A stretch of 64,000 nucleotides of DNA, taken from contig NZ_JALAMO010000024.1 of NCBI RefSeq assembly GCF_026790065.1, forward strand, positions 1 through 64,000, written 5' to 3'. Below, piece after piece: positions 12,120 through 22,225 of this stretch (position 1 is its first letter; each line of letters begins with the position of its first letter). This DNA comes from Bacillus sp. N13C7 (GTDB taxonomy: Bacteria; Bacillota; Bacilli; Bacillales; Bacillaceae). Under the pieces are notes generated by a model that made no database searches, was not told where the DNA came from, and saw only the letters and a program-made list of their open reading frames with translations. Made by a program: the position numbers and the translations under genes.

Positions 12120-12228
12120 TATGAAAAAATCTATTTTTCCTAGTAATATCAAGCTTTTGCCGTTTAAGTTTTTTCTTTTTAGGTGTATCCTGTTGATAAA
12201 AAGGAAGTTCAGGAAATAAAATTAATTG

Positions 12229-12286
12229 TTATTCACATGTGGATAAGTTAAAGTAATAAGGGGCGAATTCCTAATTCTGTGGATAA
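12229..12286. promoter_or_regulatory. DnaA-box cluster upstream of mnmE
   Basis: Three DnaA-box 9-mers: TTATTCACA 12229-12237, TGTGGATAA 12238-12246 directly abutting it, and TGTGGATAA 12278-12286. The last two are perfect. They fill most of the 310-bp gap between jag and mnmE (12077-12386), which holds no gene. The cluster may let DnaA affect the mnmE promoter or titrate DnaA near the origin. Confidence 0.75.
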
Positions 12287-12386
12287 CACGTCTTCCACTT
12301 CGAACCAAACTATGTTATCTTTTAGTTTTGGCATAATAAAAATTTTTTTATATAGATGAAAGTATAAGTAAAGAGAGGTGAACAGC

Positions 12387-13766
12387 ATGGATACAATTGC
12401 AGCAATTTCCACACCGATGGGTGAAGGCGCGATTGCGATTGTGCGGTTGAGCGGACCAGAGGCAATTCAAATCGCAGATAAAATTTATAAAGGGCCGAAG
12501 GGGAAAACACTTAGCTCGGTCGAATCACATACGATTCATTATGGTCATATCGTAGACAGACCTTCGGATCGTGTCGTTGAGGAAGTAATGGTATCAGTGT
12601 TAAAGGCACCGAGAACTTTTACACGTGAAGATGTCATCGAAATTAACTGTCACGGGGGAATTGTGACTGTGAACCAAGTGCTTCAGCTCGCATTGAGAGA
12701 GGGAGCGAGACTTGCTGAGCCGGGGGAATTTACGAAACGTGCGTTTTTAAACGGCCGAATCGATCTTTCACAGGCGGAAGCGGTTATGGACTTAATCAGA
12801 GCGAAAACGGATCGGGCAATGAATGTCGCCATGAATCAAATGGAAGGGCGTCTTTCTGCTTTGGTGCGCCGTTTGCGCAGTGAGATTTTAGAAACACTGG
12901 CTCATGTTGAGGTAAATATCGATTATCCGGAGTACGATGATGTAGAAGAAATGACGCATCAGCTTTTGGTTGAAAAGGCAACAGCCGTGAAAAAAGAAAT
13001 CGAGGCGCTGCTGAGGACCTCTGAGCAAGGGAAAATCTTGCGTGAAGGTCTTTCTACTGTCATTATCGGCCGGCCGAATGTAGGAAAATCATCACTTTTG
13101 AACAGTCTCGTTCATGAAGCGAAAGCTATTGTCACCGATATTCCCGGAACGACTCGGGATGTAATTGAGGAATACGTCAATGTAAGAGGTGTTCCGCTTC
13201 GTCTGGTTGATACAGCAGGTATTCGTGAAACAGAGGATATTGTAGAACGAATCGGTGTTGAACGTTCTCGCCAGGTTCTAAAGGAAGCAGATCTGATTTT
13301 ACTTGTGCTTAATTATAGTGAAGAGCTTTCTGAAGAAGACGTGAAGCTTTTTGAAGCCGTTGAGGGCATGGACGTTATCGTGATTATGAATAAGACTGAC
13401 CTTGAGGCGAAGATCGACACTGAGCGTGTCCGTGAGCTTGCCAATGGACGTCCAGTTGTTACGACATCTCTTTTAAAAGAGGAAGGCATCAATGATCTGG
13501 AAGAAGCGATTCAGTCGCTGTTCTACACGGGTGCCATTGAAAGCGGAGATCTGACTTATGTCAGCAATACACGTCATATTTCTATTTTACAGCAAGCAAA
13601 ACGTGCCATTGAAGATGCGCTTAGCGGCATTGAACAGGATGTCCCGATCGACATGGTGCAAATTGACCTTACAAGATGCTGGGAGCTTTTAGGCGAGATC
13701 ATCGGAGATTCCGTCCACGAAAGCTTAATTGATCAGCTCTTTTCACAATTCTGTTTAGGAAAATAA
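12387..13766 (+). CDS. mnmE: tRNA uridine-34 modification GTPase MnmE
   Basis: GTPase that with MnmG installs carboxymethylaminomethyl groups on wobble uridine of several tRNAs. The protein is 459 aa from ATG 12387 (AGAGGTGA upstream; a GTG three codons earlier is too close). The N-terminal folate-binding domain covers about residues 1-118. The inserted G domain has GRPNVGKSS near 227, DTAG in LVDTAGIRE and the NKTD motif. The C-terminal FCLGK carries the conserved Cys of the family. It is the first gene of the mnmE-mnmG-rsmG-noc series. Confidence 0.97.
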   Translation: MDTIAAISTPMGEGAIAIVRLSGPEAIQIADKIYKGPKGKTLSSVESHTIHYGHIVDRPSDRVVEEVMVSVLKAPRTFTREDVIEINCHGGIVTVNQVLQLALREGARLAEPGEFTKRAFLNGRIDLSQAEAVMDLIRAKTDRAMNVAMNQMEGRLSALVRRLRSEILETLAHVEVNIDYPEYDDVEEMTHQLLVEKATAVKKEIEALLRTSEQGKILREGLSTVIIGRPNVGKSSLLNSLVHEAKAIVTDIPGTTRDVIEEYVNVRGVPLRLVDTAGIRETEDIVERIGVERSRQVLKEADLILLVLNYSEELSEEDVKLFEAVEGMDVIVIMNKTDLEAKIDTERVRELANGRPVVTTSLLKEEGINDLEEAIQSLFYTGAIESGDLTYVSNTRHISILQQAKRAIEDALSGIEQDVPIDMVQIDLTRCWELLGEIIGDSVHESLIDQLFSQFCLGK

Positions 13767-13786
13767 TAAAAGGAGGAACAAGAATC

Positions 13787-15673
13787 ATGGGGTATGAAGC
13801 AGGCCAATACGATGTGATTGTGATTGGCGCCGGGCATGCCGGTGTTGAGGCTGCCCTCGCATCTGCACGCCAAGGCGCCAAAACGCTTGTCTTGACCATC
13901 AACTTAGATATGGTTGCATTTATGCCATGTAATCCGTCTGTCGGCGGCCCCGCAAAAGGGATTGTCGTCCGCGAAATTGACGCGCTAGGCGGAGAAATGG
14001 GCAGAAACATCGATAAAACGCATATTCAAATGAGAATGCTGAATACTGGAAAAGGTCCTGCGGTCCGTGCATTGCGTGCGCAAGCAGACAAATTCCAATA
14101 TCAGCACGAAATGAAAAATACGCTTGAAAAAGAACCAAACTTAACATTGCTCCAAGGAATAGTGGAGCGGCTGATCGTTGAAGACGGCGAATGCCGCGGT
14201 GTGATTACACAAACCGGCGCACATTATCGTGCGAAAGCAGTTGTCATGACAACAGGGACATATTTAAGAGGACGAATCATCCTTGGCGATCTGTCTTACT
14301 CAAGCGGTCCGAACAACCAGCAGCCTTCTATTAAGCTTTCTGAGCATTTGGAGGAACTGGGGTTTGACCTTGTTCGGTTTAAAACAGGTACGCCGCCTCG
14401 CGTCAAAAGTGACACGATTGATTACAGCAAAACGGAAATTCAGCCTGGTGACGAAGTGCCGCGCGCTTTCTCATATGAAACAGTGGAGTATATTACAGAT
14501 CAGCTCCCTTGCTGGCTGACATATACGAGCCCTGAGACACATGAGATTATTGACAGCAACCTGCATCGTTCACCGATGTATTCCGGTATGATTAAGGGTA
14601 CAGGCCCAAGATACTGCCCATCCATTGAGGATAAAGTGGTCCGTTTTAATGATAAACCGCGCCACCAAATCTTCCTTGAACCGGAAGGCAGAAATACGCA
14701 GGAAGTCTATGTCCAAGGATTATCTACAAGTCTTCCAGAAGATGTACAGCAGAGAATGCTTGCAACGATTCCGGGTCTTGAAAACGTGCAAATGATGAGA
14801 GCCGGCTATGCGATCGAGTACGATGCGATTGTACCGACACAGCTATGGCCGACACTTGAAACGAAAAAAATCGCAAACCTTTATACTGCAGGCCAAATTA
14901 ACGGAACATCCGGTTATGAGGAGGCTGCGGGACAAGGCATTATGGCGGGAATCAATGCAGGTCGAAAAGCGCTTGGAAAAGAAGAAGTGATTCTGAGCCG
15001 TTCTGACGCTTACATTGGTGTTCTGATTGATGACCTTGTGACAAAAGGAACAAATGAACCATACCGTCTTTTGACATCACGTGCTGAATACAGATTGCTT
15101 CTCCGTCATGACAATGCTGATTTGCGTCTGACAGAAATCGGACACCGCATTGGATTGATTTCTGATGAGCGCTATGCTGCTTTCGAAAAGAAAAAAGCGG
15201 CAATTGAAGCGGAGAAAAAACGTCTGCATTCTGTGATTATCAAGCCGTCTCCGGAAAATCAAGAATATATCCGTTCTCTTGGCGGAAGCGAATTGAAAGA
15301 TGGCGTTCGCGGCACAGACTTGATGAAACGTCCTGAAATGAACTATGAAACAGTCACAAAACTGGCGCCGCCAGAAGTGCCGGTTCCTCAAGACGTGGCA
15401 GAACAAGTAGAAATCCAAGTGAAATATGAAGGATATATTGAAAAATCTCTTCAGCAAGTGGAGAAACTGAAGAAGATGGAAAATAAAAAAATTCCGGATC
15501 GAATTGATTATGACGCAATTAAAGGGATTGCGACTGAGGCGCGTCAAAAGCTGAAAAACGTGCGGCCTTTGTCTGTTGCCCAAGCTTCCCGCATTTCCGG
15601 TGTAAACCCGGCGGACATTTCAATTCTATTGGTATATTTAGAGCAGGGACGCATTGCGAAGATAGCCGAATAG
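13787..15673 (+). CDS. mnmG: tRNA uridine-34 modification enzyme MnmG (GidA)
   Basis: FAD-dependent partner of MnmE. The protein is 628 aa, standard length. The Rossmann motif [15 protein letters not shown] lies at about residues 15-29, [10 protein letters not shown] near 46-55, the conserved [12 protein letters not shown] region near residues 370-381, and the C-terminal helical domain contains [10 protein letters not shown] and the VNPADISIL segment. AAAGGAGG precedes ATG 13787. The gap from mnmE is 20 bp, so they are cotranscribed. Confidence 0.98.
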   Translation: MGYEAGQYDVIVIGAGHAGVEAALASARQGAKTLVLTINLDMVAFMPCNPSVGGPAKGIVVREIDALGGEMGRNIDKTHIQMRMLNTGKGPAVRALRAQADKFQYQHEMKNTLEKEPNLTLLQGIVERLIVEDGECRGVITQTGAHYRAKAVVMTTGTYLRGRIILGDLSYSSGPNNQQPSIKLSEHLEELGFDLVRFKTGTPPRVKSDTIDYSKTEIQPGDEVPRAFSYETVEYITDQLPCWLTYTSPETHEIIDSNLHRSPMYSGMIKGTGPRYCPSIEDKVVRFNDKPRHQIFLEPEGRNTQEVYVQGLSTSLPEDVQQRMLATIPGLENVQMMRAGYAIEYDAIVPTQLWPTLETKKIANLYTAGQINGTSGYEEAAGQGIMAGINAGRKALGKEEVILSRSDAYIGVLIDDLVTKGTNEPYRLLTSRAEYRLLLRHDNADLRLTEIGHRIGLISDERYAAFEKKKAAIEAEKKRLHSVIIKPSPENQEYIRSLGGSELKDGVRGTDLMKRPEMNYETVTKLAPPEVPVPQDVAEQVEIQVKYEGYIEKSLQQVEKLKKMENKKIPDRIDYDAIKGIATEARQKLKNVRPLSVAQASRISGVNPADISILLVYLEQGRIAKIAE

Positions 15674-15686
15674 AAAGGATGACGGC

Positions 15687-16406
15687 ATGAATATTGAAGA
15701 ATTCACTTCTGGTTTGGCGGAAAAAGGGATCTCCCTTTCTCCCCGTCAGCTGGAGCAATTTGAACTGTATTTCGACATGCTGGTTGAATGGAACGAAAAA
15801 ATCAATCTGACTTCAATTACAGAGAAAAAAGAAGTGTATCTTAAGCATTTTTATGATTCCATTACAGCAGCTTTTTATGTCGACTTCAATCAGGTGAACA
15901 CGATTTGTGATGTCGGAGCGGGAGCGGGTTTTCCGAGTCTTCCGATTAAAATATGCTTTCCGCACCTTCATGTCACAATCGTGGATTCACTAAACAAACG
16001 GATTACGTTTTTAGAGAAATTGTCTGAAGCTTTGCAATTGGAGAATACGACATTCTGCCATGACAGGGCTGAAACATTCGGACAGCGGAAAGACGTTAGG
16101 GAAAGCTATGATATTGTGACGGCGAGAGCAGTTGCAAGACTATCTGTTTTAAGTGAACTTTGCCTGCCTCTAGTGAAGAAAAACGGTTTATTTGTTGCTT
16201 TAAAAGCGGCATCAGCTGAAGAAGAACTGAATGCAGGTAAAAAAGCAATCACGACGCTTGGAGGAGAACTTGAGAATATCCATTCCTTTAAGCTGCCTAT
16301 TGAAGAAAGCGATCGTAATATTATGGTGATACGCAAGACAAAAAATACACCTAAGAAGTATCCAAGAAAACCGGGAACTCCTAATAAATCGCCAATTGAA
16401 GGGTAA
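15687..16406 (+). CDS. rsmG: 16S rRNA (guanine-527-N7) methyltransferase RsmG
   Basis: 239-aa SAM-dependent methylase (formerly GidB) acting on 16S rRNA G527; loss gives low-level streptomycin resistance in B. subtilis. The SAM site is seen as [15 protein letters not shown] near residues 73-87, and the substrate-contact segment as [11 protein letters not shown] near 149. The tail is basic and proline-rich. It begins 13 bp after mnmG. Confidence 0.97.
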   Translation: MNIEEFTSGLAEKGISLSPRQLEQFELYFDMLVEWNEKINLTSITEKKEVYLKHFYDSITAAFYVDFNQVNTICDVGAGAGFPSLPIKICFPHLHVTIVDSLNKRITFLEKLSEALQLENTTFCHDRAETFGQRKDVRESYDIVTARAVARLSVLSELCLPLVKKNGLFVALKAASAEEELNAGKKAITTLGGELENIHSFKLPIEESDRNIMVIRKTKNTPKKYPRKPGTPNKSPIEG

Positions 16407-16527
16407 TTTAGCCAGCCTGATATGACAATACCATCATATTTTCATCAAAATTGATGGATGTACAGCAGGAAAAACCATGAGAAAATAGAATTATAAAAAT
16501 GGCAGTTTTTAAAGGTGGTGTAGGTAC

Positions 16528-17379
16528 ATGAAGCATTCATTCTCTCGTTTCTTCGGGCTTGGTGAGAAGGAACAGGAACCGGAGATTGCTGAACATGATA
16601 CAAACAAAGAAGAGATTCTGGAAATACCGGTAAATGCTATCGTTCCCAACCGTTTTCAGCCACGCACCATTTTCTCAGATGAAAAAATCAAAGAGTTAGC
16701 AATGACCATTCATACACACGGCATTATTCAGCCGATTGTTGTCAGGCATACAGAAGAAGAAGGCCAATACGAACTCATTGCAGGTGAAAGACGCTGGAGA
16801 GCGGTGCAATCGCTCGAGTGGGAAAAGATTCCGGCAATTATTAAGGATTTTTCCGACACGGAAACCGCTTCTGTTGCGTTAATTGAAAACTTGCAGCGGG
16901 AAGAACTGTCTTCTATTGAGGAAGCGCATGCCTATGCTCGGCTTCTTGAACTGCATGATTTAACACAGGAAGCACTTGCACAACGTTTAGGAAAAGGGCA
17001 GTCTACAATTGCGAATAAGCTGCGGTTATTAAAGCTGCCTCAGCCGGTCCAAGACGCGATTATGGAGAAGAAAATCACCGAGCGTCATGCCAGAGCGCTG
17101 ATTCCGCTGAAACAGCCTGAGCTCCAAGTTACACTGCTCACAGAGATTATTGAGAAAAGTCTAAATGTAAAGCAGACGGAAGACCGCGTGGTGAAAATGC
17201 TGGAGCAAGGTCAAAGAAAACCAAAGCCGAGGCGCAAAGCGTTCAGCAGAGATACAAGAATAGCAATGAACACGATTCGCCAGTCTCTATCAATGGTTGA
17301 AGACAGCGGTGTAAAATTGAATACGGAAGAAGAAGAATTTGAAGAGTATATTCAATTAACGATTCGCATACCAAAATAA
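16528..17379 (+). CDS. noc: Nucleoid occlusion protein Noc
   Basis: 283-aa ParB-family CTPase that binds its own DNA sites and blocks FtsZ assembly over the nucleoid. The N-terminal amphipathic stretch [12 protein letters not shown] is the membrane-targeting helix. The ParB/Srx domain has [11 protein letters not shown] (CTP-binding arginines) near residues 88-98, and the helix-turn-helix is [16 protein letters not shown] near 148-163. It is a paralogue of spo0J two genes downstream; yyaB lies between on the opposite strand. AAAGGTGG sits upstream of ATG 16528. Confidence 0.96.
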   Translation: MKHSFSRFFGLGEKEQEPEIAEHDTNKEEILEIPVNAIVPNRFQPRTIFSDEKIKELAMTIHTHGIIQPIVVRHTEEEGQYELIAGERRWRAVQSLEWEKIPAIIKDFSDTETASVALIENLQREELSSIEEAHAYARLLELHDLTQEALAQRLGKGQSTIANKLRLLKLPQPVQDAIMEKKITERHARALIPLKQPELQVTLLTEIIEKSLNVKQTEDRVVKMLEQGQRKPKPRRKAFSRDTRIAMNTIRQSLSMVEDSGVKLNTEEEEFEEYIQLTIRIPK

Positions 17380-17412
17380 AAGCTCTCCTGAAAAGCAGGA
17401 GAGCTTTTTATA
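17380..17412. terminator. Bidirectional terminator between noc and yyaB
   Basis: Perfect stem AGCTCTCCTG / CAGGAGAGCT with an AAAA-type loop, flanked by A and T runs on both sides. It can stop both noc and the converging yyaB. Confidence 0.85.
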
Positions 17413-17429
17413 ATTGCACTAAAAGGAAT

Positions 17430-17870
17430 TTAATTACTTTTAGTGTGTATTGTTATATTAGAATTCTTTTCTTTGAGCTTGTGGATAAATTCTTCTGTAT
17501 GTCGCGGTGATATCACTGCATGTCCCCATCCCCCCTGATAATATACCGTGATGGCATGGCGAGAGCCGATCAGTCGAAACCCTGACCATAGCTTCTTTTT
17601 TTGAACCACTCTTTCAACTTTTTCGTAAGGAATTTGATGTTTGATCAGTCCGGCTTTAATGATCAGGTGGTGCTCCTTCAATAGATATCTCAGGTCAATA
17701 AAGCTCCAAATGATGAGCACATTTAAAAGAGTCAGCAGAGTGAAAATGATCCAACCGGAAACACTCATATTTACCAGTACGAAAGGAACAATGGCATCTG
17801 CCTGTATCAGTAATATGAGAAACACAATCATCAGCGTAACGGGTACATCTCTCTTTGTTTGATAAACCAT
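17430..17870 (-). CDS. yyaB: YyaB, membrane protein with bacterial PH-like domain
   Basis: 146-aa protein with two N-terminal membrane segments (about residues 8-30 and 37-58), then a soluble stretch beginning LLKEHHLIIKAGL, which matches the bacterial pleckstrin-homology (YdbT/DUF1200-type) domain. Function is unknown. It is the only minus-strand gene between noc and soj, ending against the noc terminator. The name rests on position and length as in B. subtilis. Confidence 0.8.
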   Translation of the reverse strand: MVYQTKRDVPVTLMIVFLILLIQADAIVPFVLVNMSVSGWIIFTLLTLLNVLIIWSFIDLRYLLKEHHLIIKAGLIKHQIPYEKVERVVQKKKLWSGFRLIGSRHAITVYYQGGWGHAVISPRHTEEFIHKLKEKNSNITIHTKSN

Positions 17871-18117
17871 TATCTCACCGTCCTGTTTCCGCGTTATGCA
17901 CTGTTACTTCTTCTTTTTTTCTTTAAGAAATACCTTTTTTAAGTCAAAAAAACATAGAAATTGCAGAATTTATAAGGGAAAGCATAAAGCGTGCTTGAAT
18001 TTTCAATTATTTCCCTTCTGAATCGGAACAAAATGATGAAAAAAATGAAACGCTTTAATCTTTTTTTGATAGAATAGAAGCAAGATAGTACATGTTCATG
18101 TGAAAGTAGGTGACATC

Positions 18118-18879
18118 GTGGGAAAAATCATAGCAATTACGAACCAAAAAGGCGGGGTCGGCAAAACAACGACGTCTGTCAACCTTGGGGCATGTTTGGC
18201 TTACATAGGGAAAAGGGTTCTGCTGGTAGATATTGATCCGCAGGGAAATGCGACAAGCGGATTAGGGATTGAAAAAGCCGATGTAGAGCAGTGTGTGTAC
18301 GATATTTTAGTAGATGATGCAGATGTAATAGATATTATTAAAGCAACGACAGTAGAGAATTTGGACGTAATTCCAGCAACGATTCAGCTTGCCGGAGCTG
18401 AAATCGAGCTGGTTCCGACGATTTCAAGAGAAGTAAGACTAAAGAGGGCGCTTGAAGCAGTAAAGCAGAATTATGATTATATTATCATTGATTGTCCGCC
18501 GTCATTGGGACTCCTGACGATTAATGCGCTTACGGCCTCAGATTCCGTGGTGATTCCTGTACAGTGCGAATATTACGCCTTAGAAGGGCTCAGCCAGTTA
18601 TTAAACACAGTACGCCTTGTGCAGAAGCACTTGAATACTGATTTAATGATTGAAGGAGTATTGCTGACAATGCTTGATGCACGGACAAATCTCGGCATTC
18701 AAGTTATTGAAGAGGTTAAAAAATATTTTAGAGATAAAGTATATAAGACGGTTATTCCGCGTAATGTCCGTCTGAGCGAGGCACCGAGTCACGGAAAACC
18801 CATCATTTTATACGATCCGCGGTCAAGAGGTGCGGAAGTATATTTAGATTTAGCAAAGGAAGTGGCTGCGAATGGCTAA
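18118..18879 (+). CDS. soj: Chromosome-partitioning ATPase Soj (ParA)
   Basis: 253-aa ParA-type ATPase that regulates DnaA and works with Spo0J in origin segregation and sporulation control. The deviant Walker A KGGVGKTT lies near residues 11-18, and switch and Walker B regions at [10 protein letters not shown] and [11 protein letters not shown]. The start is GTG 18118 preceded by AGGTGA; an earlier in-frame codon would add six residues before the conserved [12 protein letters not shown] start. It overlaps spo0J by 8 bases. Confidence 0.97.
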   Translation: MGKIIAITNQKGGVGKTTTSVNLGACLAYIGKRVLLVDIDPQGNATSGLGIEKADVEQCVYDILVDDADVIDIIKATTVENLDVIPATIQLAGAEIELVPTISREVRLKRALEAVKQNYDYIIIDCPPSLGLLTINALTASDSVVIPVQCEYYALEGLSQLLNTVRLVQKHLNTDLMIEGVLLTMLDARTNLGIQVIEEVKKYFRDKVYKTVIPRNVRLSEAPSHGKPIILYDPRSRGAEVYLDLAKEVAANG

Positions 18880-19720
18880 AGGCCTTGGAAAAGGGATTAA
18901 TGCGTTGTTTAATCAGGTCGATTTGTCTGAAGAGACAGTAGAAGAAATAAAAGTTGCCGATTTACGCCCTAATCCTTATCAGCCAAGAAAACACTTTGAT
19001 GACGAGGCATTAGCTGAACTAAAAGAATCTGTGCTGCAGCATGGCATTCTTCAGCCGCTAATCGTCAGAAAATCTTTAAAAGGCTATGATATTGTTGCGG
19101 GTGAACGGCGTTTTCGAGCGGCAAAGCTGGCGGGCTTAGACACGGTTCCGGCGATTGTCCGTGAATTATCAGAGGCATTAATGAGAGAAATTGCTTTATT
19201 AGAAAACCTTCAGCGTGAAGATTTATCACCGCTTGAAGAGGCTCAGGCCTATGATTCATTACTGAAACACTTAGACCTCACGCAAGAACAGCTTGCCAAA
19301 CGTCTTGGGAAAAGCAGACCGCATATTGCGAATCATTTAAGATTGCTGACACTTCCAGAAAACATTCAACAGCTTATTGCCGAAGGTACGCTTTCTATGG
19401 GACATGGACGCACGCTTCTTGGCTTGAAAAACAAAAATAAGCTTGAGCCGCTTGTTCAAAAGGTGATTGCAGAGCAGCTCAATGTCCGTCAGCTTGAGCA
19501 GCTGATTCAGCAGTTAAATCAGAATGTTCCACGTGAAACAAAGAAAAAAGAACCTGTGAAAGACGCGATTCTAAAGGAACGGGAATCCTATCTCCAAAAT
19601 TATTTTGGAACAACTGTTAATATTAAAAGACAGAAGAAAAAAGGCAAAATTGAAATTGAATTTTTCTCTAATGAAGACCTTGACCGGATTTTAGAGCTTT
19701 TGTCTGAACGAGAATCGTAA
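18872..19720 (+). CDS. spo0J: Chromosome-partitioning protein Spo0J (ParB)
   Basis: 282-aa ParB CTPase clamp that loads at parS, spreads, recruits SMC and stimulates Soj. The CTP-binding motif [12 protein letters not shown] lies near residues 77-88, the helix-turn-helix [16 protein letters not shown] near 136-151, and the C-terminal dimerisation region near 235-282. A perfect parS site is inside the gene (19525-19540). It overlaps the end of soj, so the pair is translationally coupled. A terminator follows. Confidence 0.97.
   Translation: MAKGLGKGINALFNQVDLSEETVEEIKVADLRPNPYQPRKHFDDEALAELKESVLQHGILQPLIVRKSLKGYDIVAGERRFRAAKLAGLDTVPAIVRELSEALMREIALLENLQREDLSPLEEAQAYDSLLKHLDLTQEQLAKRLGKSRPHIANHLRLLTLPENIQQLIAEGTLSMGHGRTLLGLKNKNKLEPLVQKVIAEQLNVRQLEQLIQQLNQNVPRETKKKEPVKDAILKERESYLQNYFGTTVNIKRQKKKGKIEIEFFSNEDLDRILELLSERES
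19525..19540. other. parS: parS site within spo0J
   Basis: TGTTCCACGTGAAACA, a perfect match to the 16-bp palindromic B. subtilis parS consensus. It is translated in spo0J as part of NVPRET. It is the ParB loading site nearest the origin in this window. Confidence 0.96.
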
Positions 19721-19726
19721 ATGAAG

Positions 19727-19759
19727 AAACCATCTTTCAAGTGAAGATGGTTTTTGTTT
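19727..19759. terminator. spo0J terminator
   Basis: Stem AAACCATCTT / AAGATGGTTT with a 7-nt loop and T run. yyaC ends on the opposite strand at its edge, so it may serve both. Confidence 0.8.
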
Positions 19760-20376
19760 TATATTCGTCCGGTGAGTCTTTGCAGCGGGCTCAGGCGTTC
19801 CTGCCTCCACTCTGTCCGATCTGTTAAACTTAGTCCCTCAGCCAGAACATTTGCCATATTCATGACCAGGTTCAGCCTTGTATTTTGTAAAACAAAGTAT
19901 TCCATAAAACCGCTCACATTCACAATTCCATTAATATGAAGATCTCCCACTTCAGGAAGGTCTTTTTGCACGCCGGCTCCGGGTTTTAATGGCCCGTCTC
20001 CAATCTGAAACGACCCTACACTTTTGACGCGTCCTAAGCATGCATCGACTGCAATAATAAATGGGTTTTTATGTAATTTTTGAATATCATTGATTTTATC
20101 CTTCATGTTCACAGCATGAACGGGGTCTGATAAGGTGCCATAGACGTGGAATCTGGAGAGCTGCATCTGATTAAGTTTCATTCCTACGAGCGGGCCTAAT
20201 GAATCACCGGTTGAACGGTCTGTTCCGATACAAACCACAACAATTGGTTTGCCGGCAGCTTTACGTAAGGATGATGAAAGGATGGTTTGGATTTGTTTTG
20301 GTGCAGCTGCATCTGTATGTGAAACATATTGCTTTACTCGTTCCTGGGAGGAAAAAAGCCCGCCTTTTCGATTCAT
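19759..20376 (-). CDS. yyaC: YyaC, sporulation-associated GPR-like protein
   Basis: 205-aa protein of the YyaC family (DUF1256), distantly related to the germination protease GPR fold. Conserved segments are CIGTDRSTGDSLGPLVG near residue 55 and the VDACLGR run near 115. It is expressed in the forespore in B. subtilis; I did not find a convincing forespore promoter in the sequence. ATG 20376 is preferred over GTG 20385 because AAGGAA is better spaced. It converges on spo0J. Confidence 0.88.
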   Translation of the reverse strand: MNRKGGLFSSQERVKQYVSHTDAAAPKQIQTILSSSLRKAAGKPIVVVCIGTDRSTGDSLGPLVGMKLNQMQLSRFHVYGTLSDPVHAVNMKDKINDIQKLHKNPFIIAVDACLGRVKSVGSFQIGDGPLKPGAGVQKDLPEVGDLHINGIVNVSGFMEYFVLQNTRLNLVMNMANVLAEGLSLTDRTEWRQERLSPLQRLTGRI

Positions 20377-20859
20377 AGGTTTCACTTCCTTGTTATAGTA
20401 GGTAACAGAATAGCTATGGTGTTTGTGTAGATATGTAAGGTTGTTTACAGTATATCCAGCAGAACGTTCTTTTATGCTTTGTGTATGGTATCAAAATAGA
20501 GGAATGATATGAGTGGTTAGTTGGTTGCTTATACGTATTGTGCCCCGATGCCTCGATGATGATCAAGCTGTGGTCTGCTGACAAAACAGTTGATAATGAA
20601 TAGATGTTTATATTGGGATAGGGCCATACCGAAAAAGGTTAGGATGCTGGGGAAGATGCATGCAGAGGGTCTTTCCTTATTTCCGCGGACAAACTAATAT
20701 CCCATTTTAGACTGCCTTCATCGGCAGTATTTTTATGTGTATTTCGTATGATAATTTCACCTTGTGGCCAATGTCTGTGAAAATATGGCATGTTTGCTTT
20801 CTGTTATTTATATAGTAGCAATAACGGGAACAAGCTGAACTCTGTGCTATGAGGTGATG
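20377..20859. other. 483-bp yyaC-yyaD intergenic region with isolated hairpin
   Basis: This is the divergent gap between yyaC (left) and yyaD (right). It must hold both promoters, but no clear sigma-A pair stands out. A terminator-like hairpin, ACTGCC 20711-20716 and GGCAGT 20723-20728 followed by ATTTTT, sits about 130 bp before yyaD with no gene feeding it on the plus strand. No open frame in the region has a ribosome site and recognisable product. Confidence 0.5.
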
Positions 20860-21876
20860 ATGTTGTGGAGAGCCGGAATGAAGTGGATGCTGCTCATATT
20901 AGGGAGCCTGATCGGGGCCGGATATGCGAGCGGTCAGGAGATTTGGCAGTTTTTTGGGGCGGAAAGCGGCCTTGCTATTGTGTTGTTTACAATCATGTTC
21001 ATTTTCACGTCTTATATTGTGATGAAAATCAGCTTTAAGGTTCAATCCACTCATTTTCTGCCGGTTCTGGAACATTTGATGGGACCATGGCTGGCGAAAG
21101 TTTATGATGTCCTCATCATTTTCTATTTGTTTTCGACGACTATGGTGATGATTGCCGGAGGCGGTGTGACACTTCAAATGTACAAGCTTCCTTTCTGGTG
21201 GGGAATCGCGCTGATTTGCATTGTGACAGTGTGTTTGTTTTTCTGGGATGTGAAAGGAATATTATCAGTGAATGGCATTTTAATACCTGTTTTAGTAGCG
21301 GGGCTGCTGTATGCGCTGATTTCCTTTCAGAGCACGCATCACCATACGTGGACGATTGATTTGACTCGGCAGTATAACTGGCCTGCAAGCATTACCTTTA
21401 CCTCTTTAAACATCCTTTCAGTTGTCGCGATTTTATCCTCAGTTGGGAAAGAAATGAAAGGACTCGGAGAAGCGAAGATTGCAAGTGTGGCAAGCGGACT
21501 TATTTTTGGCGTGATCTCTTTTGTTTATAATGAAACGTTAGTGGAGCTGGCTGGCTCCCTTTCTCAGTTTGAAATACCGTTGTTTGCTGTTCTGGAGGGT
21601 GCGCCTTATCTTCTTTTTTTATGTATGACAGCGGTGCTGTGCCTGGCGATTTACACGACGACGGTAGCAGGGTTGCTGGGGCTGTCCAGCCGGCTGATGG
21701 CGTTTGTTCATTTGCCGAGATGGATGATTGTGTTGATTCTATTAGCGTTGATGGTGCCTTTTACTTCTTTCGGCTTTTCTGATTTGATCGCGTTTTTGTA
21801 CCCGATATACGGGATGCTGAATTTGTATTTGTTGGTTTGTTTGCTGTTATATCCTATTTTGAGTAAATGGAAATAA
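20860..21876 (+). CDS. yyaD: YyaD, polytopic membrane protein (YkvI-like)
   Basis: 338-aa integral membrane protein with about ten hydrophobic segments from the N-terminus (LLILGSLIGAGYASGQE near residue 14) to the C-terminus. The early GAGYASGQEIWQFF motif resembles the first helix of YkvI-like and amino-acid/sodium symporter-like (APC fold) proteins. Substrate is unknown. GAGG at 20851-20854 best supports ATG 20860. In B. subtilis this position is held by yyaD; the assignment uses position and length. Confidence 0.72.
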   Translation: MLWRAGMKWMLLILGSLIGAGYASGQEIWQFFGAESGLAIVLFTIMFIFTSYIVMKISFKVQSTHFLPVLEHLMGPWLAKVYDVLIIFYLFSTTMVMIAGGGVTLQMYKLPFWWGIALICIVTVCLFFWDVKGILSVNGILIPVLVAGLLYALISFQSTHHHTWTIDLTRQYNWPASITFTSLNILSVVAILSSVGKEMKGLGEAKIASVASGLIFGVISFVYNETLVELAGSLSQFEIPLFAVLEGAPYLLFLCMTAVLCLAIYTTTVAGLLGLSSRLMAFVHLPRWMIVLILLALMVPFTSFGFSDLIAFLYPIYGMLNLYLLVCLLLYPILSKWK

Positions 21877-21969
21877 GAGGATCTCTCTCTTTTCGGATAT
21901 CTTGATTGCTCTTATGATCAGTTTTTTTGTACAATAGATACAGCAGTTTATGAAAAGAGGTGAAGGGTC

Positions 21970-22176
21970 TTGGCGGATAAAGACTTTGGCCTGAATGATG
22001 TTGTAGAAATGAAAAAACCGCATCCATGCGGCGCGAACAGCTGGAAAATTATACGCATGGGAATGGATATTCGAATTAAGTGTGAGGGATGTTCTCACAG
22101 TGTGATGATTCCGAGAAAAGAATTTGAAAGAAAACTAAAAAAAGTACTAATTAAGCATGAGGAGCCTACTTCGTAA
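21970..22176 (+). CDS. yyzM: YyzM, DUF951 zinc-ribbon-like small protein
   Basis: 68-aa protein starting at TTG 21970 behind GAGGTGAAGGG. The conserved pattern is MKKPHPCGANSW near residues 19-30, IRIKCEGCSH near 43-52, giving C(x)n-CxxC, typical of DUF951, a small family usually located next to ychF or rpsF. Function is not established. The terminator hairpin starts inside its last codons. Confidence 0.8.
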   Translation: MADKDFGLNDVVEMKKPHPCGANSWKIIRMGMDIRIKCEGCSHSVMIPRKEFERKLKKVLIKHEEPTS

Positions 22177-22200
22177 AAGGCTGGCACTCATGCTTTTTCA
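22153..22200 (+). terminator. yyzM terminator overlapping its 3' end
   Basis: Imperfect stem with outer arms AAGCATGAG and CTCATGCTT and inner arms AGCC and GGCT, followed by TTTT. The left arm lies in the last coding codons of yyzM. Confidence 0.65.
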
Positions 22201-22225
22201 TATAGAAGGTAAGGAGAAGACGGCG

